A stretch of 64,000 nt of DNA. It comes from Kocuria varians (GTDB taxonomy: Bacteria > Actinomycetota > Actinomycetes > Actinomycetales > Micrococcaceae). Positions 1-9,578 of this stretch are shown here, one piece after another. The stretch lies in contig NZ_BJNW01000018.1 of NCBI RefSeq assembly GCF_006539885.1, positions 1 through 64,000 of the forward strand, in the 5' to 3' direction. The notes under the pieces were generated by a model. It made no database searches, had not been told where the DNA came from, and saw only the letters and a program-made list of their open reading frames with translations. How positions within the stretch are numbered: the first letter of the stretch is position 1; each line of letters starts with the position of its first letter. The position numbers and the translations under genes are program-made.

Positions 1-3000
1 GGTATAGAGCACACCGAACTGGGTGCGGTACAGGGTGCACAGCTCGTCAATGGGAATCCCGGTCACGTGGGCCATGATCGCGTCGATCTCCACGAGGGCA
101 CGACGCCGATCCTCGTCCTTGCGCAGCGGCGTGGCCGTGGTCCATTCCGAGCCGATATCACCCAGCGCGGGCCGATCCAGGCGCTCCCGCCCACCGGTCC
201 ACGAGTCCTCAGCCATGGCAGGAACCCAACAGTCCCGCCACAAGTCTGCGTAGGCGTCCGTGAGACAGTTCAGTCGAAGAACGCGTAGGGCTGCTGCTAT
301 AGCCAGGGGATGACTCATAGGCACGGACGGGAGACGATCAATTGCGGATCGAAAAATATTATTCCCCGCGGTCGCCCTTACAAGAAAATCAGAGATAAGC
401 GAGGACATAGAAGCCGCCATGAGAGCAACCGCTTGCGAATCCCACAGTGCCCCGAAGGCAAATACCCCATCGATTGAGCCAGTACCCGGAGGATAGATCG
501 CAGGAATCAACGTTCGTTCGCCGGTGCCCGCCGCCATCCGTCGCCACATGACGCGGTAGAAGTCCCGCACTGGCACCGCGGTCTGCTCACGGGGGTTGTG
601 CGGGTCCGGGATTGCCCACGATCCGTAGTTGCGGTCATAACGCGCCGTGGACACGGAATCATCGACATCCCGCTCGTAGAGGGGTTTGTACTCCGTCACG
701 GGCAGAGCGTCACCCGGCAGCACCTCCAGGTCCACGGATGAGTAGTCCTGATTCCCACCCATGGACTCGTTCCGCGAGGCATAGAACGGGTTACCCACAT
801 GGAAGTACGGCCCCTGCAAGATGACGTCATTCCAGGACTCGGCTTCACCCCAGCGGGATTCGAAATACCCGTCTCGGCGGCCGAACGTCTCATCCCAGCC
901 GCGACTAAAGCCGGGGTTCCATCCACGCAGGGATGGTACCCGAGTCAACCGTTGAAGTGCCTCAGCGGCTGACCGATTGACCGAGAACACCATGCGCGTC
1001 TCCTCAATCGGGACCTCGTCGGACCCCGCTTCCATGAGCGCGTGCCAGGTTGCGAGAACATCTCTGTCCACATGTTCAATCCGTGAGGCATGAGGCCGCA
1101 AATCCCAGTTCCCAGACTCATTCCTGAAACCAGGCTCTAATCCGTCTCCATTGTGAAGCATGGAGCCATAAACGGTGTGCGGGTGATACATCGAAATGGC
1201 ATTCAAGAAATTAGGTGGTTGGCTCGTCCCATAAACGTTAATACTGTAAGATACATGGTGGTCCACCTCGCTGAAAAGTTGGAGCTCGTTTAGGAAATTC
1301 CAATGTCGTCGCAAATGCGAATACGTTGTCCTTCGCAACGACTGGCCCTTAGCATCCGTCAAATGGCTCGCGGGGTGGATGAGAGCAATGCATCCTCGGG
1401 TTGTTTCATGCCGCCATGCCTGGACCATAAACGCCCTGTAGAGATCTGGTTGCGTCCCCCCTAATTCTGGATATTCACTCACCGCGCCCACATACTCTGC
1501 CAACCCAGCAGTATCGGCCAGGCCCGCGAGCAGTACACCCTCCGCACCGGAAATCTGCATGGTCCATTCACGCCGAGCGTTCTTCGCTTTCTCCGACGGC
1601 TTGTCCATCAATGTCCACCAGGGGTCGCTCTCCCCCAGAAGCGCGCTCACGTCAGGTCGCGGCCGCACCCACGGCGGGTTCCCCACCTGGAAGTCGAACC
1701 CACCCCGTGAGAACACGGCCGCGAAGTCCAGCTCCCAGTGGAAGAACCGCTGTTCCTTGGCAATCCGCTGGGCCTCCCGCAGCCACGGGGTCTCGGCGAG
1801 CAGCCAGTCCACGTCCCGCGCGTTTTCCGCGGGGAACATCCTCTCAATGTCTTCCAGGGTCTCCCACTCGGAATCGCTACTCCCGAGGTACTCCCCCTGG
1901 CGGCCCTTTCGCCCCTCGAACTTCTGGCCCGTGATCTGACGGATCACCGCGAGCCATTCGTCGAACTCGGGTGGCTGCGGGGTGTCCTCGTCCAGCGTGA
2001 CGGGCCAGAACCACAGGGCACACCACGCGTCCATGATGAGCCGGAGCCGGCGGTACGCCGAGTTGGGATCGTCCAGCCACGCCTCGATCTCCTCGCGCGT
2101 GACCGCGCCTCCCGGCTCTACCTCCGCGCCCCACACATCGACGGAACGGCGCGACTGTCGCTCCGCCTCCACCATACGGCGCCGTGCGAGCTGCCAGAGA
2201 TCGTCAATGCGATCCGTGAGGGACGCGAGCTCCGTGAGCTCCTTCTTGGTGGGCTTGCGGTGCACCCGCTTGGACCATTCCCGCAGCGCCTTTGCCTGCT
2301 CCGGGGCCAGCTTCTTGATCTCCTTATTCGACCCCGCGGCCCCCCAGCCCTCCGCCGGAAGCAGGAAGTGAAAGATCCCCGTGGTCTCATCCACGGTGCG
2401 GTCCAAGGGAACGTGCCGTGGCGTCGTCGTCATCCGGGCCTTGGGCAGGGCCTTCTCCACCACCGAGGTGTCGTAGACCGCATGCCGCGCACCCACCAGC
2501 GAATTACCGGAGCGCAGCCGCAACCCGAACCACGGGGCCTTGAGTCCGCGGGACATGGTGTCCAGCCACAGAGAAACTTCCGCGAGCTCCACGGCGGTGG
2601 GGTTCAGGTCCACGCCGTAGACGTTATGCAGGGCGATATACGCCTTCACCCGCTGCAACTCCGCCGGGTAGTCCTCCGGATCGATCTTGGTATCCAGCTC
2701 CACTTGTCGGCGTTCCAGGTAGGCCGTCGCGAGCTGGCGCACCGCCTCAATAGCGAACGCCCCCGAGCCCAGTGCCGGCTCGCAGACGGACAGCCCCAGA
2801 ATGTCCTCCGCGGACATCTCCTCCGTGAGCAACTCCTCCAGGCCCTGCTGCACCGTGAACTGAGTAAGCACCTCCGGGGAGTAGTACGAGGCAGACTGCT
2901 GGCGCTGTCGCCCAGAAAGCCGGAACACGAACTCACCGTAGTGGTACGTGCGCGGCACCTCACGACCCAGCTCGTCCTCCGTCATGACCACGTGCTCACG

Positions 3001-4497
3001 GAGTTCCTCGTCCACGCGATCCTCGGGAACCACCCATGAACCGTCGGACGGGTTGCCGTGCTTGGCCAGCTCCACCAGCGTCCCGTTCGCGAACGAACCC
3101 GTGTAGCTCATCAAGGACTCGTACACCGCGCCCAGCTGGTTGATGCCCAAGGCCACGTAACTGATGAACCCACGATCCCGACCCCGGCGCTCCTTGGTGA
3201 GCAACAGGTTCTGCAGGACGCGCTGCAGCGCCTTATTGCCCAGCTGCACCTCGTCGATCAGGGCCGTACGGTCCCGGCGAAACAGGTCAGAGCGCAGCGC
3301 CTCGAAGGTGAGACCCTCGCGGGCGACGTCCGCGGCGTCGTCGTCGCCCGACGAACGCGGCTGGTGGCCCACTTCCACGAGTTCGAAGAGCACCTGCAGC
3401 GACGAGTAGAAGTGGGTGCCACCCGCGGAACGGGAGGTGAGCTGCTTGAGCGTGAGCTCGCGCAGTCGGTCGATGGAATACCCCGTCTCGTACTCGGGAT
3501 CCCCCGTGGGCACCACGCCCAGCTCCGGGCTGGCTTCCGCATAGAGCAGGAACAGGATGCGGTACAGGTACCGCAGCGACTGGATGGCGAGCACCTGGGC
3601 CTGGTCATCCGGAAGCGGTGGCAACTTCTTGTCCTTGCGCCGGGACACCACCTCATTCGCGATGATCTCGATGGACTCCCGCACACCGTCCCGCAGGTCC
3701 TTGGAGACGCCCACGGCGTTGCGCACGGACTCTTCCCGGCGGGCATCCCACCAGATCGTGCCATTGGCATCCGGCGCCACGGACGGTGCGGCGATGCACG
3801 CGAGCATGCGCTGGATCTCGCCGCCGGACTTGGTGTCACCGCGCTCCGCGATGGTCTGCACGTCCACGGCCAGATAGCGGCCCTGCGACCATGCGTCCTC
3901 GCTGGTCAGCACCACGGTGCGCCCCGCCAGCACGAGCATGTATCGCGGCGGCTGGTCCTCGGACACGAGCGCGGAGAGCAGCTCGCTCACGGACGAGACC
4001 GGATGCCCGTCCTCCTCATGGAGCGTGACGTCCTCGGTGAGGAGCCCGTGGTGCTTGGACAGCAGGTCCTCGGCCGTCTCGGAGGCGAGGGCGTCGATCA
4101 TCGCAATGCTCGGCTCGGTGGTGTCCAGCGGCGAGTACCAGCGCAGCGCGCCCTCGCCCCTGCTGGGCTGGCTCGTGTAGCCCAGTACCTCGCGCAGTTC
4201 ATCAGCGGCGGTCGATGACGCCCGGCCCACCGCCTCGCGGCGCTGAGTGTTGGTAGCACCCTCCGGGAGCTCCGCGGCCGCGGCGTGCAGAGCAATCAGG
4301 TCCGAGAGGATCCGCTGGCGAGCGCTCGTGAACCGCTCCAGAGGACTCTCGTATCCGGGGGAATCATCCGATTCCCGCTTCCATTCCTTCACAAGCTTCT
4401 TGGTCTCGGCCAAGAAGGTGCCGGAGTTCTCGTCCGCGGTGAAGTAGAACTCGCTGATCCACTCGTTGGCCACCACCAGGGCATCACTGGACGGCAT
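1..4497 (-). CDS. Eco57I/DrmMI-like N6-adenine DNA methyltransferase, incomplete at window edge
   Basis: The frame is open from the ATG at 4497 to the window edge: 1499 codons with no stop, so the C-terminus lies outside. About 500 N-terminal residues of unknown role are followed by the methylase core: SYYSP near residue 550, the AdoMet-binding motif EPALGSGAF near 573-581, the acidic motif VYGVDLNP near 610, and the catalytic NPPW tetrapeptide at about 940-943, typical of amino-methyltransferases acting on adenine. The region after NPPW probably includes target recognition. The start follows a strong AGGAGGGG ribosome site 3 bp after the helicase stop, so the two genes are co-transcribed. 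Size and partner fit DrmMI of class 1 DISARM; a PglX-like or type IIG methylase is the alternative. The last third (about 150-1500) is visibly more AT-rich than the rest. Confidence 0.8.
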   Translation of the reverse strand, partial: MPSSDALVVANEWISEFYFTADENSGTFLAETKKLVKEWKRESDDSPGYESPLERFTSARQRILSDLIALHAAAAELPEGATNTQRREAVGRASSTAADELREVLGYTSQPSRGEGALRWYSPLDTTEPSIAMIDALASETAEDLLSKHHGLLTEDVTLHEEDGHPVSSVSELLSALVSEDQPPRYMLVLAGRTVVLTSEDAWSQGRYLAVDVQTIAERGDTKSGGEIQRMLACIAAPSVAPDANGTIWWDARREESVRNAVGVSKDLRDGVRESIEIIANEVVSRRKDKKLPPLPDDQAQVLAIQSLRYLYRILFLLYAEASPELGVVPTGDPEYETGYSIDRLRELTLKQLTSRSAGGTHFYSSLQVLFELVEVGHQPRSSGDDDAADVAREGLTFEALRSDLFRRDRTALIDEVQLGNKALQRVLQNLLLTKERRGRDRGFISYVALGINQLGAVYESLMSYTGSFANGTLVELAKHGNPSDGSWVVPEDRVDEELREHVVMTEDELGREVPRTYHYGEFVFRLSGRQRQQSASYYSPEVLTQFTVQQGLEELLTEEMSAEDILGLSVCEPALGSGAFAIEAVRQLATAYLERRQVELDTKIDPEDYPAELQRVKAYIALHNVYGVDLNPTAVELAEVSLWLDTMSRGLKAPWFGLRLRSGNSLVGARHAVYDTSVVEKALPKARMTTTPRHVPLDRTVDETTGIFHFLLPAEGWGAAGSNKEIKKLAPEQAKALREWSKRVHRKPTKKELTELASLTDRIDDLWQLARRRMVEAERQSRRSVDVWGAEVEPGGAVTREEIEAWLDDPNSAYRRLRLIMDAWCALWFWPVTLDEDTPQPPEFDEWLAVIRQITGQKFEGRKGRQGEYLGSSDSEWETLEDIERMFPAENARDVDWLLAETPWLREAQRIAKEQRFFHWELDFAAVFSRGGFDFQVGNPPWVRPRPDVSALLGESDPWWTLMDKPSEKAKNARREWTMQISGAEGVLLAGLADTAGLAEYVGAVSEYPELGGTQPDLYRAFMVQAWRHETTRGCIALIHPASHLTDAKGQSLRRTTYSHLRRHWNFLNELQLFSEVDHHVSYSINVYGTSQPPNFLNAISMYHPHTVYGSMLHNGDGLEPGFRNESGNWDLRPHASRIEHVDRDVLATWHALMEAGSDEVPIEETRMVFSVNRSAAEALQRLTRVPSLRGWNPGFSRGWDETFGRRDGYFESRWGEAESWNDVILQGPYFHVGNPFYASRNESMGGNQDYSSVDLEVLPGDALPVTEYKPLYERDVDDSVSTARYDRNYGSWAIPDPHNPREQTAVPVRDFYRVMWRRMAAGTGERTLIPAIYPPGTGSIDGVFAFGALWDSQAVALMAASMSSLISDFLVRATAGNNIFRSAIDRLPSVPMSHPLAIAAALRVLRLNCLTDAYADLWRDCWVPAMAEDSWTGGRERLDRPALGDIGSEWTTATPLRKDEDRRRALVEIDAIMAHVTGIPIDELCTLYRTQFGVLYT

Positions 4498-4499
4498 GA

Positions 4500-7394
4500 T
4501 CACTCCCCTCCTTTGGGAACCACGACCAGCAACGGACGCACATACGTCCGATCCGGCAACATCTCCTGCGCAAGCCTGCGCTCTCCTTCAACGGCTGAAC
4601 GTGACTGCCGGAAGAGCTGAGTCTGAGCGGCAATCCCTTCCGCCCCGCGCTCCCAGTCATCCATGCGCTCCACCCAACGTTCCGTGCGCTCCTGCGCCTG
4701 CCTGCGGGCAGACACCGCGACGCCGCGTTCCATGTAATCTCGGGCAGCCTGCACCGCGGGAGCCACAAGCCGCTCGTACTGCTTCGGGTCATGGACGGGG
4801 ACACCCACGGTGTCCGGGTTCAGCCCGATGTCCTGGAAAAGCTCAGTGGGCCCCGTACTCGGTTGAGCCAGGGGGTAATCCCCCAGGAACTGCACCGTCA
4901 GATACGCCACCGCGATGTTCTGTCCGCGACGGTTGGTCACGATGCCCTGCATCACCACGGTGGGCTGCTCCACCGAGCCGTGCACCGCAAAGATCTCGTC
5001 ACGACCCAGGTGGGCCAGGGAGCGGTCCGCCACCCAGTCCAACACCGGATGCAGCGGTGAGAGGTAGTGGGTGTCCGGCCAGGACGTGCCCTTGGTGTCG
5101 TTGAGAGCCGCCTTCAACCGCGCCTCAGCGGTCGCCTTGTCCGGCGTCAGACGCATCCGGTCCAGCACCGCACGATCCTCGAGGTAGGACTGGGGCAGAG
5201 CCATGAGCCGCTGCCGCAGGTCCGGGCTGGGTTCAAACGTGATCGCCTGGACGCTGCCCGCGTTGTTGCGTTCCACCTCCAGCCCCACGCCGCCCTGATC
5301 TCTCTTCCGGTCCGGCTCGCCGTAGAGCTCGGTGAGTCCTTCCCGCAGGTAGTCCACATCCGATCCAAAGAGACCGGTGGTGCGGTCCACACCGGCGTCA
5401 TGGGCTTCGCTCGTCTGGCGCGCCGCTTCCGCCGCCGGCCCATCCTGAGAGGCGGCGTCGGTCAGGAAAGCGAGCCAATCGTCGTCGTGCTGGGAAACCG
5501 CCTGCTCCGGAGACGGGACCACCTCGTCGAAGTCCTTGGCACCGCGCAGTACCTCGGTAATGGCCTTCTCCTCGGCATCTCCCGAATAGCTGCCCATGAG
5601 CGACGCCGCATCGCCGAGTTTTTCGTGTGCCTCCCGTTCGCGCTCCACCAGGCGGGTGAGGACGCGCATGTCTCCCGTGAAGCCCTCCACACCGTCCAGG
5701 TCCAGGAGCAACGTGGTGATCTGCGGGGATTCCAACTGGCCATACCGATCAATACGACCGTTGCGCTGCTCAATGCGGATCAAGGACCACGGGATGTCGT
5801 AGTGGAGGAGTTCGTGGCACTGCAGGTGCAGATTCACGCCCTCCGAGGCCACGTCCCCGGTGACCAGCACGCGAATGGGGCTCGACGCCTGCTTGAACGA
5901 CTCCACCAGCTCCTGCTGCTCCACGTCCGTGAGGCCACCGTGCAGTACGCGCACCTGCCCCGTTTTGAACTTCAGATCACGCATCAGGTTGTCGCGCAGC
6001 CACTCCAGGGTGGGGACCCGCTCCGCAAAGACCACCGCTCGTTCCGGAGAGCGCGGCCCGACACCCTTCTCCTTGAGCTGGGCCATGAGTTCGCGGTACT
6101 TCCCCGAGTGCGGGGTGGACCCGTCCTGCGGGAGGCACGCAGCATTGAGGTCCCGCAACCGCACCAAAGCCTCCTGCTCCGGGCCGGCGGCCGCGTTGTT
6201 CTCCAGAGTCTTCAGCCGGGCGTCGATGGTGCTCTGCAGGGCCACCGGGGACGAGAGGAAAGCCTTGGCCAGGGTCCACGGGAAAAGCCGCGAACCCTTC
6301 CCCGTGACCGGCGGGGTGCTCTGCGGGTGGGTCCACGTGGCCGCGATCTCCTCACCCACCGCGAGCTCCTCCGGACTGGGAGTCACCGCGATGTGCCGCG
6401 GTTGCTTGCGTTCAGCCCAGCGGTCCCCCACCTCGTTCTTCACGGACTCCGAATACCGGTGACGCCGGATCATCAGGTTTCCCACCGCGGCCTTGCTGAT
6501 ATCCCCGTGGGCACTCACGCTCGTGGGCTCCAAGAGGGTCAGCAGCTGGGCGAAGGACTCGTTGCGGCCGTTGTGCGGGGTGGCCGAGGCCAAGATCAGA
6601 GCTTCCGTGTTGGGGGCCAGGATGTGCGCCAGCTGGTTGTTCTGGGTGGCCTGGTTGGTGATGTTGTGGGACTCATCGATCACCACGGCGTCCCAGTGGT
6701 GCTTCCGCAGGTCATGGATGAACCTGTCCTGCTTGAGGGTGTCGATCGAGATGATGACCTTCTCGAAGAAGGTGAAGGGGTTCCGGGTGGCCGGAAGCTT
6801 CTGCTTGACCTTTTGCACACCCTCGGAGTCCAACCGGACGAACGGAATGGCAAAACGAGTCCACAACTCGTGCTGCATCTGTTCCAGGACGTGGCGCGGG
6901 GTGACCACCAGGATCCGCCGGCCCCTTCCCCGGCGGATGAGCTCCGCCAGGATCATTCCGATCTCCAGGGTCTTACCCAGACCCACGGCATCCGCGATCA
7001 GCAATCGCGCGCGCAGCCGCTCCGGTGCCAGGGCCTTCTCCACTGCCTGCCGCTGATAGGACAGCGTGTCTGCGAGCGCATGGGAGGTTAACGCAGGTTG
7101 GGGATCGGAGATGGGCAGCGAGGTCTTCCGCACCGTGGACTCGAGCCACAGCCGCGACCGCGCGTAGTGCGAACTCGTGTCCGCGACCACCGCGGCCTGA
7201 GAAGGATCGTGAGGGTTGATCTTGTCGATGCTCGGATAGAACTGCGCGGTCGTGCCCTCCACCAGATCGCTCACACCGCGAACCGTCAGGAGTTGCCCGT
7301 CCGCGGTCTGCTCCACGGCGGAGACCACCCATTGCTCATCCCGCACTTCAACGATGGCGCCGGGGGCAATGTCTAGCGAGTGATCAGTCATCAA
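4500..7394 (-). CDS. SNF2-family helicase, DrmD-like
   Basis: This is a 964-residue superfamily 2 translocase. Visible motifs in order: ADAVGLGKT (Walker A, about 134-142), DESH (240-243), SATPHNG (motif III, about 270-276), TGDVASEGVNL (motif V, about 512-522) and RNGRIDRYGQ (motif VI, 544-553). The first 60 residues form a small N-terminal module (PGAIVEVRDEQW) like that of DISARM DrmD proteins. The ATG at 7394 has GGAG about 10 bases upstream. It is the first gene of a two-gene unit with the methylase. In DISARM, DrmD acts with the methylase and with DrmA/B/C against phage DNA; those partners would lie beyond the left edge. The helicase family is certain; the DISARM assignment is inference. 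Confidence 0.85.
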   Translation of the reverse strand: MMTDHSLDIAPGAIVEVRDEQWVVSAVEQTADGQLLTVRGVSDLVEGTTAQFYPSIDKINPHDPSQAAVVADTSSHYARSRLWLESTVRKTSLPISDPQPALTSHALADTLSYQRQAVEKALAPERLRARLLIADAVGLGKTLEIGMILAELIRRGRGRRILVVTPRHVLEQMQHELWTRFAIPFVRLDSEGVQKVKQKLPATRNPFTFFEKVIISIDTLKQDRFIHDLRKHHWDAVVIDESHNITNQATQNNQLAHILAPNTEALILASATPHNGRNESFAQLLTLLEPTSVSAHGDISKAAVGNLMIRRHRYSESVKNEVGDRWAERKQPRHIAVTPSPEELAVGEEIAATWTHPQSTPPVTGKGSRLFPWTLAKAFLSSPVALQSTIDARLKTLENNAAAGPEQEALVRLRDLNAACLPQDGSTPHSGKYRELMAQLKEKGVGPRSPERAVVFAERVPTLEWLRDNLMRDLKFKTGQVRVLHGGLTDVEQQELVESFKQASSPIRVLVTGDVASEGVNLHLQCHELLHYDIPWSLIRIEQRNGRIDRYGQLESPQITTLLLDLDGVEGFTGDMRVLTRLVEREREAHEKLGDAASLMGSYSGDAEEKAITEVLRGAKDFDEVVPSPEQAVSQHDDDWLAFLTDAASQDGPAAEAARQTSEAHDAGVDRTTGLFGSDVDYLREGLTELYGEPDRKRDQGGVGLEVERNNAGSVQAITFEPSPDLRQRLMALPQSYLEDRAVLDRMRLTPDKATAEARLKAALNDTKGTSWPDTHYLSPLHPVLDWVADRSLAHLGRDEIFAVHGSVEQPTVVMQGIVTNRRGQNIAVAYLTVQFLGDYPLAQPSTGPTELFQDIGLNPDTVGVPVHDPKQYERLVAPAVQAARDYMERGVAVSARRQAQERTERWVERMDDWERGAEGIAAQTQLFRQSRSAVEGERRLAQEMLPDRTYVRPLLVVVPKGGE

Positions 7395-7555
7395 CGACTC
7401 CGGGTGGATGGACAGGTACCTGGCAGTCTACAAATGCAAACGCATCGGGGCGGCGAGGAGGGTCCTCTCAGCGCCCGTGGTCCCCGCATCCCCCAAGATC
7501 TCAGGCACTGACCATCCCCGAGAGTGTGTCGGCAGTCACTTGTACTGTGAAGCCC

Positions 7556-9355
7556 ATGATTCAGTCCGCAACGCAGTACCCCGTCCGAACGCTCTTGGAT
7601 GCAAACAGCCGGTTGGCCTATGTCATCCCGCCGTACCAACGCGAGTACTCGTGGCAGCGTGCCCAGTGGGAGAACCTCTTCCAGGACCTCCTCGAGGCGG
7701 AGGGGCAGCACTTCCTGGGAACCATCATCTCTCTGAACAACTCTGCGGACATGATGGATCCCCGATTGGAGCTGGTCGATGGCCAGCAGCGTCTGACCAC
7801 CCTCTCGATCCTTCTGGCCGCGTGTTACAGCGTGCTCTCGGATCACCGGGCCGATCTTGACGAGGACCAGCTCTTTAGCGTGAGCAATCTCGGGCGACAG
7901 CTCGTGGTGCCTGCCACGAAAGCCCCGCGGCTCTTTCTGCAGACTCAGGGGGACAACCGGGCGGACTACCTCTACATGCTGCATGCCGCGGGACTCAGGG
8001 TGGATGCCACGGCACCCTCTTACTACGGACTTCGGAGAATCGCCCGCTGCTTCGCCTACTTCCGCGAGGCCATCCTGGAGCTCGCAGTGGAGCCCGGCAC
8101 CCCGGAAACACGCGCCACCAGCCCGCAGGAGGCAGCCCACCGCATGATGGAAGCGGCGAACGAAGCCATCATCGTCAAGATCGAAGTTTCCACGGCCTCG
8201 GATGCCTTCACGCTCTTCGAATCGCTCAACAACCGCGGTCTACCGCTCTCCCCCGTGGACCTCATCAAAAACCAGTTCCTGTCCCTGTCAGACGCCCGCG
8301 GAGCCATGACCGTGTCGGACGCCTTCGCCCTATGGGACAAGATGCTGCGCAATCTCGGGGACTCGTACAGCGTCCACGAGCGATTCCTCCGGCACTATTA
8401 CAACGCCTTCAGCTCCGAGCTCCCGGAGGTACCCAACGCGAGCCTGGCCACCAAGAAGAACCTCATCCGTATCTACGAGACCCTCTTCAAAGCCGATCTG
8501 ACGGACCAAATCACCCGGCTGGTCTCGGCCAGTGCCATCTTCGGGCGCATCGCCTGTACCAGGGAGCTGACGGATCCCACGCCGCTGGACCTCGCATACC
8601 AGAACCTCAACCGGGTCCAGGCGGCCCCATCCTTCGTCCTCATGCTCTGGCTGCAGACCCACGCGAAGGACAAGAACCTCAGCGAACAGGACCTTACCTC
8701 TGTCACCGGCGACCTGGTGAACTTCTTCGCCCGCCGCAATGTGACGGGGTTCCCGGCCACCTATGCGCTACCCCGCTTGTTCATGGGAATCATCAAGGAC
8801 GCCCAAAAATGTGATCGTGCCGAGATTCTACGGATCATCGCAACCGCCCTGCGCCACAACTCCTCCGATGATGACACGTTCCGCGTGCGTCTCGAACAGG
8901 ATCTCTACACCGAAAATATCGACGCCGCCCGATTTGTCCTCACATCCCTCTCAGAACAGAGAATGACCAACGAGAACCGCCGGGACCTGTGGGAACGCCA
9001 ATCCGGCCGCTACATCTGGACCATCGAACACATCCTGCCCCAGGGAGAAAGTCTCCCCGCTGCGTGGATTGAGATGCTCGGAGGAGAGGAGGCGGCCGCT
9101 CGAGCTCAGGCTGACTATGCGCACAAGCTCGGAAACCTGACGTTCAGCGTCTACAACAGCAACCTCGGCAACAGGGGGTTCCTGGATAAACGCGATCATC
9201 AGGACGTCAACGGAAATTACATCGGCTACCGCAATGGCATTCCCTTGAACACGGACCTTGCGAACAAAGAGGCCTGGAGGCCGGAGGACATTCAGGAGCG
9301 CACCGACCATCTCGTAAAGCGGGCCCTAGCCCGATTCCCTTTACCCCAGGACTGA
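7556..9355 (+). CDS. DUF262/DUF1524 GmrSD-type restriction protein
   Basis: A 599-residue protein with the DUF262 (GmrS, ParB-like nuclease fold) signatures IPPYQREYSW near residue 28 and DGQQRLTTL near 75, and a C-terminal DUF1524 (GmrD, His-Me finger nuclease) region with IEHILPQ near 495 and HKLGNLTF near 530. Members of the GmrSD family cut modified phage DNA using nucleotide hydrolysis, and fused single-chain versions like this one are common. The ATG at 7556 is chosen over an in-frame GTG at 7526 because homologous sequence begins here; neither has a strong ribosome site. It diverges from the helicase gene across about 160 bp, which places it in the same defence island. Target specificity cannot be read from the sequence. 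Confidence 0.82.
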   Translation: MIQSATQYPVRTLLDANSRLAYVIPPYQREYSWQRAQWENLFQDLLEAEGQHFLGTIISLNNSADMMDPRLELVDGQQRLTTLSILLAACYSVLSDHRADLDEDQLFSVSNLGRQLVVPATKAPRLFLQTQGDNRADYLYMLHAAGLRVDATAPSYYGLRRIARCFAYFREAILELAVEPGTPETRATSPQEAAHRMMEAANEAIIVKIEVSTASDAFTLFESLNNRGLPLSPVDLIKNQFLSLSDARGAMTVSDAFALWDKMLRNLGDSYSVHERFLRHYYNAFSSELPEVPNASLATKKNLIRIYETLFKADLTDQITRLVSASAIFGRIACTRELTDPTPLDLAYQNLNRVQAAPSFVLMLWLQTHAKDKNLSEQDLTSVTGDLVNFFARRNVTGFPATYALPRLFMGIIKDAQKCDRAEILRIIATALRHNSSDDDTFRVRLEQDLYTENIDAARFVLTSLSEQRMTNENRRDLWERQSGRYIWTIEHILPQGESLPAAWIEMLGGEEAAARAQADYAHKLGNLTFSVYNSNLGNRGFLDKRDHQDVNGNYIGYRNGIPLNTDLANKEAWRPEDIQERTDHLVKRALARFPLPQD

Positions 9356-9383
9356 GAGGCGAGCCCGCCAGTCGATCTCGAGG

Positions 9384-9578
9384 TCAGTCCCCCGGCTCAA
9401 ACAACTCCTCGATCCGACACCCGAACACCCCCGCCAGCCGGAACGCAAGCGGCAGGCTCGGGTCGAAGCGACCACGCTCGATAGAGATCACGGTCTGCCG
9501 GGACACCCCCAGCCGTTCCGCGAGCGCGGCCTGGGACCATTCCCGCTTGGCCCGTTCCTCCGCGATGTGGTTCTTCAC
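9384..9578 (-). CDS. Small XRE-type HTH regulator
   Basis: A 64-residue protein that is almost entirely one helix-turn-helix domain: ERAKREWSQAALAERLGVSR, then QTVISIERGRFDPS, ending in EELFEPGD. It resembles the YozG-like class of minimal Cro/C1 regulators. The GTG start overlaps the stop codon of the upstream membrane-protein gene (GTGA), so the two are translationally coupled. Such pairs usually have the regulator controlling its own small operon. Its stop lies only 28 bp from the convergent end of the DUF262 gene. Confidence 0.85.
   Translation of the reverse strand: MKNHIAEERAKREWSQAALAERLGVSRQTVISIERGRFDPSLPLAFRLAGVFGCRIEELFEPGD

Noticed and set aside
1738-4218. Large plus-strand frames opposite the methylase gene
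   Set aside because: Antisense shadows; the minus-strand frame has methylase motifs in order and is unbroken.
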